Source: Casimicrobiaceae bacterium
GTDB lineage: Bacteria > Pseudomonadota > Gammaproteobacteria > Burkholderiales > Casimicrobiaceae
NCBI GenBank assembly: GCA_955652025.1
Contig: CATPAO010000398.1
Coordinates: 1 to 31,072 of the forward strand
Length of the DNA: 31,072 nt
Direction: 5' to 3'
Within the stretch, counting starts at the first letter, position 1, and each line of letters opens with the position of its first letter. The translations under genes were made by a program, and so were the position numbers. Under the pieces are notes generated by a model, which saw only the letters and a list, made by a program, of their open reading frames with translations, did not search any database and was not told the DNA's origin. This document shows positions 1-8,073 of the stretch, in pieces.

Positions 1-1
1 C

Positions 2-556
2 GCCGTCGTCTTCTTCGTCGCTCTGACGCTCGTGACCGGCGTCGCCTATCCGTATCTCGTTACGGGCATCGCGCAGCTCGCGTTTCCACGCGCGGCGAAT
101 GGGAGCCTGATCGTCGCGGACGGCAAGTCCGTGGGGTCGAGCCTCATCGGTCAGCCATTTGACGACCCGAAATATTTCTGGGGCCGGCCGTCTGCAACGT
201 CACCGATGCCGTACAACGGCGCGTCGTCCTCGGGCTCGAACCAGGGTCCGCGCAATCCGGCGCTCGCCGACGCCGTCAAGGATCGCATCAAGGCGCTGCG
301 TGACGCCGATCCGGGCCAACAGTCGGTTGTCCCGGTCGATCTCGTCACCGCTTCGGCGAGCGGCCTCGATCCGCATATCAGCGTCGCCGCGGCGGACTAT
401 CAAACAGCGCGCGTCGCGAGGGCCCGCGGACTGCCGGTGGAGAAGGTGAATGCGATGGTGATCGAAAACACCGAGGGCCGGACGTTCGGCATTCTCGGCG
501 AGCCGCGCGTCAACGTACTCGAGCTCAACCGCGCGCTCGATCGCGCGTCGAAATAG
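2..556 (+). CDS. kdpC: KdpC, potassium-transporting ATPase subunit C (5' end cut by window)
   Basis: Small membrane-anchored subunit of the KdpFABC high-affinity K+ pump; it sits beside KdpA and KdpB and assists K+ and ATP coupling. The reading frame is open from base 2, so the start codon lies just upstream; a GTG at 32 is in frame but falls inside the membrane helix and is unlikely to be the start. Visible are the N-terminal hydrophobic helix ([20 protein letters not shown]), then the family landmarks [60 protein letters not shown] and the terminal [11 protein letters not shown]. The 184 visible residues against about 190 in E. coli mean only a few residues are missing. kdpA and kdpB should lie to the left. 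A stem-loop overlaps the stop codon. A decayed second kdpC fragment lies at 1604-1714. Confidence 0.95.
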   Translation, partial: AVVFFVALTLVTGVAYPYLVTGIAQLAFPRAANGSLIVADGKSVGSSLIGQPFDDPKYFWGRPSATSPMPYNGASSSGSNQGPRNPALADAVKDRIKALRDADPGQQSVVPVDLVTASASGLDPHISVAAADYQTARVARARGLPVEKVNAMVIENTEGRTFGILGEPRVNVLELNRALDRASK

Positions 557-590
557 AAATGGCGCGGTCCGCGTCGAGTTCGACCATTTC
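556..590 (+). other. stem-loop after kdpC
   Basis: GAAATGG (556-562) pairs perfectly with CCATTTC (584-590) around a 21-base GC-rich loop. It begins on the last base of the kdpC stop codon. No T-run follows, so it does not look like a classic intrinsic terminator; it could separate kdpC expression from the porin downstream. Seen directly; role inferred. Confidence 0.3.
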
Positions 591-754
591 GTCAAGACGC
601 GACTTCGTTTGATTGCCCGCATCGGCGACCGCAATCGCATCTGGATGGTGCGATCGCGACGGCGCCGCATCGAAATTGCGGCACACGAAAACGCCGACAG
701 CGAGTCAGCGTTGTTCGCAATTTCCCCCAACCCAACTCGAAACGGGATCCCGAC

Positions 755-1597
755 ATGCAAGCCACCGCTCAAATTCGCAAGTCCGCGCTCGCCATCGCCA
801 TGGGCGCGCTGTTCGCGGGCAGCGCCCTGGCGCAGACGCCGCCGGCGGCGGCACCCACAGCGCCGCCCCCCGACAACACCGTCACCGCCAACGTCGGCCT
901 GTTCAGCGAATACATTTTCCGGGGCATCACACAGACCACGGGCAGACCCGCAGTTCAAGGTGGATTCGACTGGAGCCATGTGAGCGGCTTTTACGCCGGC
1001 ACCTGGGCTTCCAACATCAGCTGGCTCGAGGACTTCGGCGCGTACAACCGCTCGAGCCTGGAGTGGGACTTCTACGGCGGTTACAAGCAGAACTTTCCCG
1101 GGTCCGAGGACTGGTCCTACGATCTCGGCGTCTACGGCTACGTCTATCCGGGCAGAAAAAATCCGGGCGTTTTCAACGTCGACACGTGGGAGCTCTACGG
1201 AGCGCTCGGCTGGAAGTGGGCCAGCCTCAAGTTTTCCTACGCTCTGACCGACTACTTCGGTGCTCGCCCGAACGGCCAGAAGACGGACGGCAGCTGGTAC
1301 CTCGATCTCTCCGGAACGTATCCGATACCCGATACGCCTTGGGCGGTGATCGGCCACTTCGGACACCTCGATGTGAGGCACGACGGCAGCGATAGCGATC
1401 TGAGCACGGCGGGCAAGGTCTCGTACAACGACTGGAAGCTCGGCGTCTCTTATACGGTACCTGAAGGGGTTATCAAGGGCGTGGAGGTCGGCGCCTATTA
1501 CACCGGCAATGACGCCAAGAAGCGTTTCTACACGGACTTGACCGGCTACAACACCGCGAAGGACCGCGGCATCTTCTATGTCAAGAAGACGTTCTGA
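755..1597 (+). CDS. TorF-family putative outer-membrane porin
   Basis: Predicted outer-membrane beta-barrel of the TorF / TIGR02001 (gcw_chp) family, whose transported solute is not established. The 280-residue protein begins with a typical signal peptide (charged MQATAQIRK, hydrophobic core, cleavage likely after GSALA before QTPP). A proline/alanine-rich linker follows, then the family opening TANVGLFSEYIFRGITQT. After that come alternating aromatic/polar strands (for example FYAGTWASNIS, SLEWDFYGGYKQNF, WSYDLGVYGYVYPG, YTGNDAKKRFYTDLTG), and the protein ends in a terminal aromatic residue (KKTF), as outer-membrane barrels usually do. The start at 755 is an ATG with GGGA eight bases upstream. 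It lies on the same strand between kdpC and kdpD, an unusual place that suggests, without proving, a link to K+ or osmotic stress. Confidence 0.85.
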   Translation: MQATAQIRKSALAIAMGALFAGSALAQTPPAAAPTAPPPDNTVTANVGLFSEYIFRGITQTTGRPAVQGGFDWSHVSGFYAGTWASNISWLEDFGAYNRSSLEWDFYGGYKQNFPGSEDWSYDLGVYGYVYPGRKNPGVFNVDTWELYGALGWKWASLKFSYALTDYFGARPNGQKTDGSWYLDLSGTYPIPDTPWAVIGHFGHLDVRHDGSDSDLSTAGKVSYNDWKLGVSYTVPEGVIKGVEVGAYYTGNDAKKRFYTDLTGYNTAKDRGIFYVKKTF

Positions 1598-1603
1598 CGA
1601 CTT

Positions 1604-1714
1604 CGCGCGGAGCGAATGGGAGCCTCTGGGTCGACAACGTCACGGCCGAGAGATCGATCCTCGCCGACAAGCCCCATCCTCGCCCTGAACCTCGCGCTCG
1701 ATCGCGCGGGCATT
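1604..1714 (+). pseudogene. kdpC remnant, internally deleted and frameshifted
   Basis: This stretch between the porin and kdpD resembles two separated parts of kdpC in the right order. Bases 1604-1625 match 89-108 (start of the ANGSL region), including the identical 13-mer CGAATGGGAGCCT and a two-base insertion. Bases about 1630-1708 match about 461-547 (the C-terminal end), ending in the identical 15-mer GCGCTCGATCGCGCG. Translations agree in pieces in different frames: VDNVTAERSILADKP against [16 protein letters not shown], and LALNLALDRAG against [11 protein letters not shown]. About 110 codons are missing in between. The remnant reads LNLALD, which matches E. coli KdpC better than the intact copy's LNRALD, so it may be an older or different copy rather than a fresh duplicate. 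No functional protein is expected. Confidence 0.7.
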
Positions 1715-1778
1715 AGCCCCCCGCGCGGCGCATTCGGCGATTGCTACACTGCGGGTCGCCACCCTCTGCCGCCAGGGA

Positions 1779-4487
1779 ATGGAAAACGCGCGCCCCGATC
1801 CGGACGAGCTCCTCGCCGAAGTAAAAGCGCGCGAAGCGGCCGCGCGCCGCGGGCGCTTCCGTATCTATTTCGGCGCGTCGGCGGGCGTCGGCAAGACGTT
1901 CGCGATGCTGACCGCGGCGCGTGCGCTGCGCAACGAAGGGAAGGACGTTCTTGTCGGTGTGCTCGAGACGCACGGCCGCAAGGAAACCGAAGCGCTGTTG
2001 CAAGACCTCTCGATCCTGCCACTGGCCGAGATCGCGTATCAGGGTCGCACGCTCACCGAATTCGATCTGGACGCGGCGCTCGCGCGCCATCCGGCGCTGA
2101 TCCTCGTCGACGAGCTGGCGCACACCAACGTCCAGGGGTCGCGTCATCCGAAACGGTGGCAGGACATCGACGAGTTGCTGGCCGCCGGCATCGACGTCTT
2201 CACCACGTTGAACGTACAGCACCTCGAGAGCCTGAACGACGTCGTCGGCGGCATCACCGGCATCAGCGTCCTCGAGACCGTGCCGGACTTTTTCTTCGAC
2301 AAAGCCGACGAAGTCATCCTGGTCGACGTCTCGGCCGACGACCTCCTCGCGCGGCTCAAGGCGGGCAAGGTGTATTTGCCCGAGCAGATCGAGCGCGCCG
2401 CCGACAATTTCTTTCGCAAGGGCAACCTGATGGCGCTGCGGGAGCTGGCACTCCGCCGCACCGCCGATCGCGTCGAAACCGACGTCCAGTCCTACCGCTC
2501 TGACAAGTCCATCGAGCGGGTCTGGAAAACCGAAGCATCGCTGCTGTGCTGCATCAGCGCCGTCGCCGGCGGCGAAGACGTCGTGCGAAGCGCGGCGCGG
2601 CTCGCCACGCAACTGGGCGTCGAATGGGCCGCCGTCTACGTCGAAACGCCCGACTTGCAGCGGCTGCCGGCAAAAGCGCGCGAGCGGATCCTGAAGACCG
2701 TCAAGCTCGCGCGGGACTTCGGCGCGAAGACCGCGATCCTTTCCGGCGCCGATCCCGCGGCCGAAATCGTCGAATACGCGCGCACGCACAACTGCTCGAA
2801 GATCGTCGTCGGACGCTCGCGCCGCGCGCCGATCTGGCCTTGGTCCCACGGCACCGCGCGGCGGATCGGGGACGTCGCGCCCGACATCGATGTGATCGAA
2901 GTCGGCCGCGGCACCGCACCGGTGACGCTCCCGCCGGAGCGCGAGGATGACGCCGCCGCCGCCGATCCGCGCCGCACGGCGAAGCGGTTGCGTTTTCTGT
3001 GGGCGTTGTTGGCATGCCTGGCGACGACGCTGATCGCGACGCCACTGTTGCGTTACTTCGATCTTGCCAACATCGTGATGCTGTTCCTGCTCACGGTGGT
3101 ACTGGTTGCGGTGAAGCTTGGGCGTGGACCGGCGGTGCTGGCGGCCTTCGTCAGCGTCGCGGCGTTCGATTTCTTTTTCGTGCCGCCGCGGTTTTCGTTC
3201 GCCGTATCCGATTTCCAGTACCTGCTTACGTTCGCGATCATGCTGACGGTTGCGTTGATCATCGGACACATGACCGCGGACTTGCGCTACCAGGCACGCG
3301 TCGCGTCGTATCGCGAAGAGCGGGCGCGGGGTCTGTACGAATTCGCGCGCGACATGTCGAGCCTGCTGCAGACCGAGGACGTAATCGAGGCGGCCGAAAC
3401 CTTCATCGCCAACACGTTTCGCGCCAAGGTCGCGATTCTGGTGCCGGACGCGAGCGACACGATCCGCGTCGCGCCGGGCAAGGCGCACAGCCTCGCCGTC
3501 GACATGGGCGCGGGACAGTGGGCGTACGACAAGTCGCAGGCGGCGGGTGCCGGCACCGACACGCTCCCCGGCAGCGAATTCCTGTACCTGCCGCTCAAGG
3601 CGCCGATGCGAACGCGCGGCGTGTTGGCGTTCAAACCGGAAAATCGCCGCGTCCTTCTCGTCCCCGAGCAACGGCAACACCTCGACACGTTCGCCGCGCT
3701 GACCGCCATCGCGCTGGAGCGCGTCCACTACGTCGAAGTCGCGCAGCGCGCGCTGATCCACATGGAATCCGAGCGGCTCCGCAATTCGCTCCTTTCCGCG
3801 CTTTCGCACGACCTCCGCACGCCGCTCGCCGCGCTGGTGGGGCTCGCCGAATCGCTGGCGCTTACCAAGCCGCACCTTTCCGACGATCAGCTCGACACGG
3901 CGCACGCGATTGCAGGCGAGGCGCGGCGGATGAGCGCGCTGGTCAACAACCTGCTCGAGATGGCGCGTATCGAGAGTGGCGAAGTCAAGCTACGGCGCCA
4001 ATGGCAGCCGTTCGAGGAAGTGGTCGGCAGCGCGCTCAAGTCGGCGCGTACGGCGCTCTCCCATCACCGGGTCGACGTCGCGCTGGCTCGCGATTTGCCG
4101 CTGGTCGAATTCGACGCGACGTTGATCGAGCGTGTTCTCTACAACCTACTCGAGAACGCGAGCAAATACACGCCGGCCGGCGCTGTCATCACGCTAGGCG
4201 CCGAGATCGCCGGCGGCGAGCTTCTGGCGAGCGTGAGCGATACCGGGCCGGGTATCCCCAAGGGTCAGGAAGAGGCCATTTTCGAAAAGTTCACGCGCGG
4301 CGTGCGCGAATCGGCGACACCGGGCGTCGGCCTGGGTCTCGCGATCAGTCGCGCCATCGTCGAGGCGCACCACGGCAGGATCTGGGCCGCGAACAATCCG
4401 GAAGGCGGGGCGCGGATCACGTTCACGCTGCCGCTTGGAACGCCCCCCGAAGCGCCCGAAGAGGTGCCGCTCCCGAGCGCGGGCTAA
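1779..4487 (+). CDS. kdpD: KdpD, osmosensitive K+ channel sensor histidine kinase
   Basis: Membrane sensor kinase that normally phosphorylates the response regulator KdpE to switch on kdpFABC at low K+. At 902 residues it matches the usual size of about 900. Order of domains: N-terminal KdpD domain (about 20-230) with Walker A GASAGVGKT (32-40) and the conserved LVDELAHTN; a universal-stress-type domain (about 250-375); four closely spaced membrane helices (about 405-500); a GAF-like domain (about 507-655); the HisKA box SHDLRTPLAAL with phospho-acceptor His677; and the ATPase domain with LLENASKYTP (near 790), DTGPGIP and GVGLGLAIS. The ATG at 1779 gives RGRFRIYFGAS at the expected place. 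Oddity: no kdpE follows; the gene ends six bases from the convergent NAGK-like gene. KdpE must lie elsewhere or another regulator is used. Confidence 0.95.
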   Translation: MENARPDPDELLAEVKAREAAARRGRFRIYFGASAGVGKTFAMLTAARALRNEGKDVLVGVLETHGRKETEALLQDLSILPLAEIAYQGRTLTEFDLDAALARHPALILVDELAHTNVQGSRHPKRWQDIDELLAAGIDVFTTLNVQHLESLNDVVGGITGISVLETVPDFFFDKADEVILVDVSADDLLARLKAGKVYLPEQIERAADNFFRKGNLMALRELALRRTADRVETDVQSYRSDKSIERVWKTEASLLCCISAVAGGEDVVRSAARLATQLGVEWAAVYVETPDLQRLPAKARERILKTVKLARDFGAKTAILSGADPAAEIVEYARTHNCSKIVVGRSRRAPIWPWSHGTARRIGDVAPDIDVIEVGRGTAPVTLPPEREDDAAAADPRRTAKRLRFLWALLACLATTLIATPLLRYFDLANIVMLFLLTVVLVAVKLGRGPAVLAAFVSVAAFDFFFVPPRFSFAVSDFQYLLTFAIMLTVALIIGHMTADLRYQARVASYREERARGLYEFARDMSSLLQTEDVIEAAETFIANTFRAKVAILVPDASDTIRVAPGKAHSLAVDMGAGQWAYDKSQAAGAGTDTLPGSEFLYLPLKAPMRTRGVLAFKPENRRVLLVPEQRQHLDTFAALTAIALERVHYVEVAQRALIHMESERLRNSLLSALSHDLRTPLAALVGLAESLALTKPHLSDDQLDTAHAIAGEARRMSALVNNLLEMARIESGEVKLRRQWQPFEEVVGSALKSARTALSHHRVDVALARDLPLVEFDATLIERVLYNLLENASKYTPAGAVITLGAEIAGGELLASVSDTGPGIPKGQEEAIFEKFTRGVRESATPGVGLGLAISRAIVEAHHGRIWAANNPEGGARITFTLPLGTPPEAPEEVPLPSAG

Positions 4488-4493
4488 CGGACG

Positions 4494-5411
4494 CTACGCC
4501 GGCACCGGTCGCGCCAGGTAGTGCCGACTGTCGTCGAGAAAATGGGGTCCGGCATCGGACAGTATCAGCGTGCCGACGCCTCCGCTGGTCAGCACTTCGA
4601 GCAGCAGCGCGCTGGGTATTCGTCCGTCGATGATGTGGCTCGAGGGGACACCGTTGCGGATGGCGTCGAGGGCGGAAAGAAGGCCGGGATGCCTCGCAAC
4701 GTCGATGCGGCGGTCCGCAACGGCCGCCTCGATCTCGCTCATCCGTGCGCCTGTGATCAGCGCGCCGTTGCGATCCGAGACGCCCGGCGTGTCCGTCATC
4801 AGAATCAGTTTCTCCGCCTGGAGAACCACGGCGATCCGCGTGGCAACCTCGTCCGCATCGATGTCGAAGGACTCGCCTTCCGCGCCCACGCCGATCGGCA
4901 TGATGACGGGGATGAAGCCGCGCGAGTGGAGCAGGCGGATGATGTCCGGATCGATGCCCTCGACGACGCCGACGAAACCCAGGTCGGGTGGCAGAAGTCT
5001 TCGCTCGGCTCGGATGAAGCGCCCGTCCTGGCCATCGAGGCCCACAGCCTTTCCGCCGTGCTGGTTGATCAGATTGACGATCTCCTGGTTGAGCTCGCTC
5101 TGCACCATCTCGACGACATTCATCGTCCGCTCGTCGACGACCCGGATTCCGTCGTGAGAGGTACCGGGAATGCCCATTTGCGCGAGCATCCGCCCAATCA
5201 GCGGCTCGCCGCCGTGCACGACGATCGGGTTCACGCCCACGAGCTGCAGCAGCGTGATGTCGCGGCCGAAGCCCGTCTTCAGCGCGGGATCGGTCATCGC
5301 GACGCCGCCGTACCGGATGACGAACGTCTTACCGTGCAGGCTGCGGATATACGGCAGTCCTTCGGCGAGAATCTGCGCCTTTGCGGAGGAGGTCAGACGA
5401 GGCTGCGGCAT
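4494..5411 (-). CDS. Acetylglutamate kinase-like protein with altered active site
   Basis: Amino-acid-kinase fold protein clearly related to ArgB (arginine pathway, N-acetylglutamate phosphorylation): SSAKAQILAEGLPYIRSLHGK, NLINQHGGKAVGLDGQDG, FIPVIMPIGVG, AEKLILMTDTPGV and HIIDGRIPSALLLEVLTSGGVGT all follow the family. The signature catalytic sites do not. The usual VIKYGGNAM is VIRYGGVAM (Lys to Arg); HGGGPQI is HGGEPLI (Glu in the glycine loop); INAD.VAG is DIDADEVAT; and the GGM(I/L)PK motif holding the second catalytic Lys is ARHPG (Lys to Gly). It is therefore probably a paralog with lost or changed activity. The ATG at 5411 gives 305 residues, the family length; an in-frame TTG at 5459 would add 16. 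It follows the PtsN-like gene by 119 bases on the same strand. True argB is expected elsewhere. Confidence 0.85.
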   Translation of the reverse strand: MPQPRLTSSAKAQILAEGLPYIRSLHGKTFVIRYGGVAMTDPALKTGFGRDITLLQLVGVNPIVVHGGEPLIGRMLAQMGIPGTSHDGIRVVDERTMNVVEMVQSELNQEIVNLINQHGGKAVGLDGQDGRFIRAERRLLPPDLGFVGVVEGIDPDIIRLLHSRGFIPVIMPIGVGAEGESFDIDADEVATRIAVVLQAEKLILMTDTPGVSDRNGALITGARMSEIEAAVADRRIDVARHPGLLSALDAIRNGVPSSHIIDGRIPSALLLEVLTSGGVGTLILSDAGPHFLDDSRHYLARPVPA

Positions 5412-5530
5412 ACGACGATTGCGGTGCGAAGTCCGGCCCGGCGAATCCGTGTCCGACAAGGTCGGTCGCGCAAGCGTACCTCATTGCGCCACTGCGTCGA
5501 GGGCCGACGCCGCATCACAACGCATCGCAG

Positions 5531-6073
5531 TCAGCCGCGTGGCCCGTCGGCAAAGAGCCGGCAAACGGCGTCGGCGTCGGTCGCGTCCGCAAGCTGCTCG
5601 CGGAAACGCAGGTCGCAGAACAGACGCGAGGTCTCGGCGAGGATTTGCAGATGCTGCTCGATCGCAGTCTCGGGGACAAGCAAGACCAGCATGTGCGCCA
5701 CCGGCTTGCCATCGGGCGCATCGAACGCGATCGGATGTCGGGTTCGGACGAACATTGCGACGGCATTTTGCAGTCCGCCTACCCGCGCGTGCGGGATCGC
5801 GACGCCCCGGCCCAGCGCCGTCGAGTGAAAGCCTTCGCGTTCACACAAGGCTTCGTAGACCGTTCGCCGAGCGACACCGTGCCGCTGCTCGATGCGCTTC
5901 GCGACCTCGGCGAACACTTGCGCTTTGTTCGCCGCGTCGAAGTCGAGCACGACGTCCGCCGGCGACAGGTAGAACGCAACGATGTTCTTCGGGTGGTGGG
6001 TTGCGCCGGACGGCGGCGCGGCGCGTCGCCGCTCTTCGACGTGCGTATCGGCAAATTTCGAATTCGATAGCAT
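5531..6073 (-). CDS. PtsN-like EIIA (nitrogen-PTS / fructose EIIA domain) protein
   Basis: Single-domain EIIA phosphocarrier of the PTS EIIA type 2 (PtsN) family, which takes phosphate on a histidine and regulates partners by binding rather than by sugar transport. The 180 residues hold LSPADVVLDFDAANKAQVF, the active-site motif GRGVAIPHARV with the likely phosphohistidine His95, and the C-terminal HLQILAETSRLF. A non-conserved tail of about 30 residues with many charges precedes the domain. The ATG at 6073 is chosen because GGAG lies six bases upstream; ATGs at 6079 and 6085 and a TTG at 6118 are alternatives. The standard ptsN of beta- and gammaproteobacteria sits by rpoN/hpf, so this is probably a second copy. 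Its closeness to kdpD matters because E. coli PtsN binds KdpD. Upstream (6074-6283) I see no other gene. Confidence 0.88.
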   Translation of the reverse strand: MLSNSKFADTHVEERRRAAPPSGATHHPKNIVAFYLSPADVVLDFDAANKAQVFAEVAKRIEQRHGVARRTVYEALCEREGFHSTALGRGVAIPHARVGGLQNAVAMFVRTRHPIAFDAPDGKPVAHMLVLLVPETAIEQHLQILAETSRLFCDLRFREQLADATDADAVCRLFADGPRG

Positions 6074-6283
6074 TTCCATCTCCATGAACGAAGCGCAACT
6101 CGCAACACCCAACCGCAAAGCGGGTAACGCCGGCCGCGCTCTGGCGCGATCGCAAGGGGTAAGGCTACCAACGTTGCGGTAAAGACACCGCCAAGATTCG
6201 CAGCTGCGCCATAAACGAAGCGTAAAAAGGTCGTGCCTTCGGGAGAAGCGCAGATCGAACGTGCAATATGGCGAACGCGCGTG

Positions 6284-8047
6284 TCAACTGCCCGCAGCGA
6301 GAACGTACGTGCCGGGCGCGGGTTCCAGCGGCGGATAACGGTCGCTACCGGTGGTGACAGGCGCCGCGCGTCGCGCGCCGGCGTAAGGAGCGACCCAAGC
6401 GCCCCAATGCGGCCACCAGCTTCCCGCATGGCTGGTCGCGCGGGCGAGCCACGCATCGGCGTCGTCGGTCAGGAGATCATGCGTCCAGTAGTTTCGCCGC
6501 GGCGGTGACGACGGGGGATTGATGACGCCGGCGATGTGACCCGAAGCGCCGAGCACGAATGTCGCGTCGCCGCCGACCAGCGACGTCGTCCGGTACGCCG
6601 AGCGCCAGGGGACGATATGGTCGTCGCGCGATGCATAGACGTACACGGGCATCGTGATGCGCGTGAGATCGATGCGGGCGCCCACCATCGAGAGCGCGCC
6701 GGGCTCGCGCAATCGATTGTCGAGATACATTTCCTTCAGGTAGTACGCGTACATCGGACCGGGCAAGTTCGCCGAATCGCCATTCCAGTAGAGCAGGTCG
6801 AACGCCGGCGGCGTCTCGCCCTTGAGGTAGTTGTGGACGACGTAATTCCACACGAGCTCGTTCGCGCGGAGGCTCGCGAAAGCGCCGGCCAACTCGCTGC
6901 CGTGGACGCGCCCCCCTGCGAGCAGCGCGGGCTCGCGCGCCGCCAGGAACTCGCGAGAGACGTAGACGCCGATTTCGCCCGGGTCGGCAAAATCGAGCAT
7001 CGTGGTCAGAAAAGTCGCGCTCGCGGCATCCGCGTGGCGGCGCGCGGCGAGCACGGCGAGGGCTGCGGCCAGGATCGTGCCGCCGACGCAGAAGCCGAGC
7101 GTGTTGACCATCTTGCCGCCGGCGATTTCGCGCGCCACGCGAATCGCCGTGAGCGCGCCTTGCTCGACATAGTCGTCCCACGTGAGCGAAGAAAGCTCCT
7201 GCGGGATGTTCCGCCACGAGATCATGAACACCGTATGGCCGCGCCCGACCGCATGGCGCACGAACGAGTTGTCGGGCCGGAGGTCGAGGATGTAGTACTT
7301 GTTGATGCAGGGCGGGACGATGACGAGCGGCCGCATATGGACCGTCGGCGTCGCCGCGTCGTACTGGATCAATTCGATCAGGTCGTTGCGGAACACGACG
7401 CTGCCGGGTGTCACGCCGAGGTTTTTTCCCACGGCGAACGCGGCCTCGTCGCTCATCGTGATCCGGCCCTTCCGCGCGTCGCGCATCAGGTTGGCGAAGC
7501 CTTGCAGCAAGCTCGCGCCCTCGGTTTGCATCGCGCGCCCGATGACTTCGGGATTGGTTGCCGGAAAATTCGTCGGCGCGATCGCGTCGACGTATTGCCG
7601 CGTCGCGAACATGAGCCGTTGCCGATCGACCGGCGGAAGCTGCGCCAGCGACGCGAGCTCGGTCAGATATTCGCCCCAGACCAGGTACGCCTGTTTCAGA
7701 AGCGCGTAGTAGGGCAGCTCGCGCCACGCGCGCCCGCCGAAGCGCCGGTCGCCAGCGAGCGGCTCCGCAACGGGTTGCAGCACGTTGTCCGGGTGGGTCG
7801 CGAGCGACTGCGCCATCGACCATAGCGCTTGGAAGCGTGGGGCATAGCGTTCGCCGAGCGCCGCCACTGCCTGCGGATCGAACGACGGCGCGAGCGAGGA
7901 CGTCGAGGGCGCGGCGGTATCGGCGGCAGCCGTCGTTACTGGCAGGGTGGGAGACAGCCACCACTTCCCCCATTCCTGCGCGAGCTCCTGCCAGTGCGCG
8001 CCGAGCGCTTGCCAGGCATCCATCGGAGAGACGTCGAACGGTGACAT
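6284..8047 (-). CDS. phaC: Class I poly(3-hydroxyalkanoate) polymerase PhaC
   Basis: Polymerises hydroxyacyl-CoA into PHA storage granules in the cytoplasm. The N-terminal region (SPMDAWQALGAHWQELAQEWGKWWLSP) and the central RDARKGRITMSDEAAFAVGKNLGVTPGSVV follow class I synthases. The catalytic triad is visible: Cys320 in the lipase-like box GFCVGG, Asp in YASRDDHIVPW, and His in ASGHIAGVINPP. The ATG at 8047 gives 587 residues and places the Cys at 320, almost as in the Cupriavidus enzyme (589 residues, Cys319); the in-frame TTG at 8077 is rejected for that reason. It follows the ZIP gene by 26 bases on the same strand, so it may be cotranscribed with it. No phaA, phaB, phasin or phaR gene is in the window, so the pathway must be completed from elsewhere. 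Confidence 0.96.
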   Translation of the reverse strand: MSPFDVSPMDAWQALGAHWQELAQEWGKWWLSPTLPVTTAAADTAAPSTSSLAPSFDPQAVAALGERYAPRFQALWSMAQSLATHPDNVLQPVAEPLAGDRRFGGRAWRELPYYALLKQAYLVWGEYLTELASLAQLPPVDRQRLMFATRQYVDAIAPTNFPATNPEVIGRAMQTEGASLLQGFANLMRDARKGRITMSDEAAFAVGKNLGVTPGSVVFRNDLIELIQYDAATPTVHMRPLVIVPPCINKYYILDLRPDNSFVRHAVGRGHTVFMISWRNIPQELSSLTWDDYVEQGALTAIRVAREIAGGKMVNTLGFCVGGTILAAALAVLAARRHADAASATFLTTMLDFADPGEIGVYVSREFLAAREPALLAGGRVHGSELAGAFASLRANELVWNYVVHNYLKGETPPAFDLLYWNGDSANLPGPMYAYYLKEMYLDNRLREPGALSMVGARIDLTRITMPVYVYASRDDHIVPWRSAYRTTSLVGGDATFVLGASGHIAGVINPPSSPPRRNYWTHDLLTDDADAWLARATSHAGSWWPHWGAWVAPYAGARRAAPVTTGSDRYPPLEPAPGTYVLAAGS

Positions 8048-8073
8048 CGGAATAGCGTACAACGACCGACGAT

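Noticed and set aside
1744..1749. TACACT as a -10 for kdpD
   Set aside because: No -35 at the right distance and it is only 29 bases from the ATG; too weak to list as a promoter.
1713..3905. Long minus-strand open frame (730 codons) opposite kdpD
   Set aside because: It is the antisense shadow of kdpD; the composition is Arg/Gly/Asp/His-rich with no family motif, and kdpD on the other strand is unambiguous.
6282..6287. Perfect TTGACA (minus strand) at the end of phaC, as a -35 for the PtsN-like gene
   Set aside because: No acceptable -10 hexamer is found 16-19 bases downstream, and the site is more than 200 bases from the start codon.
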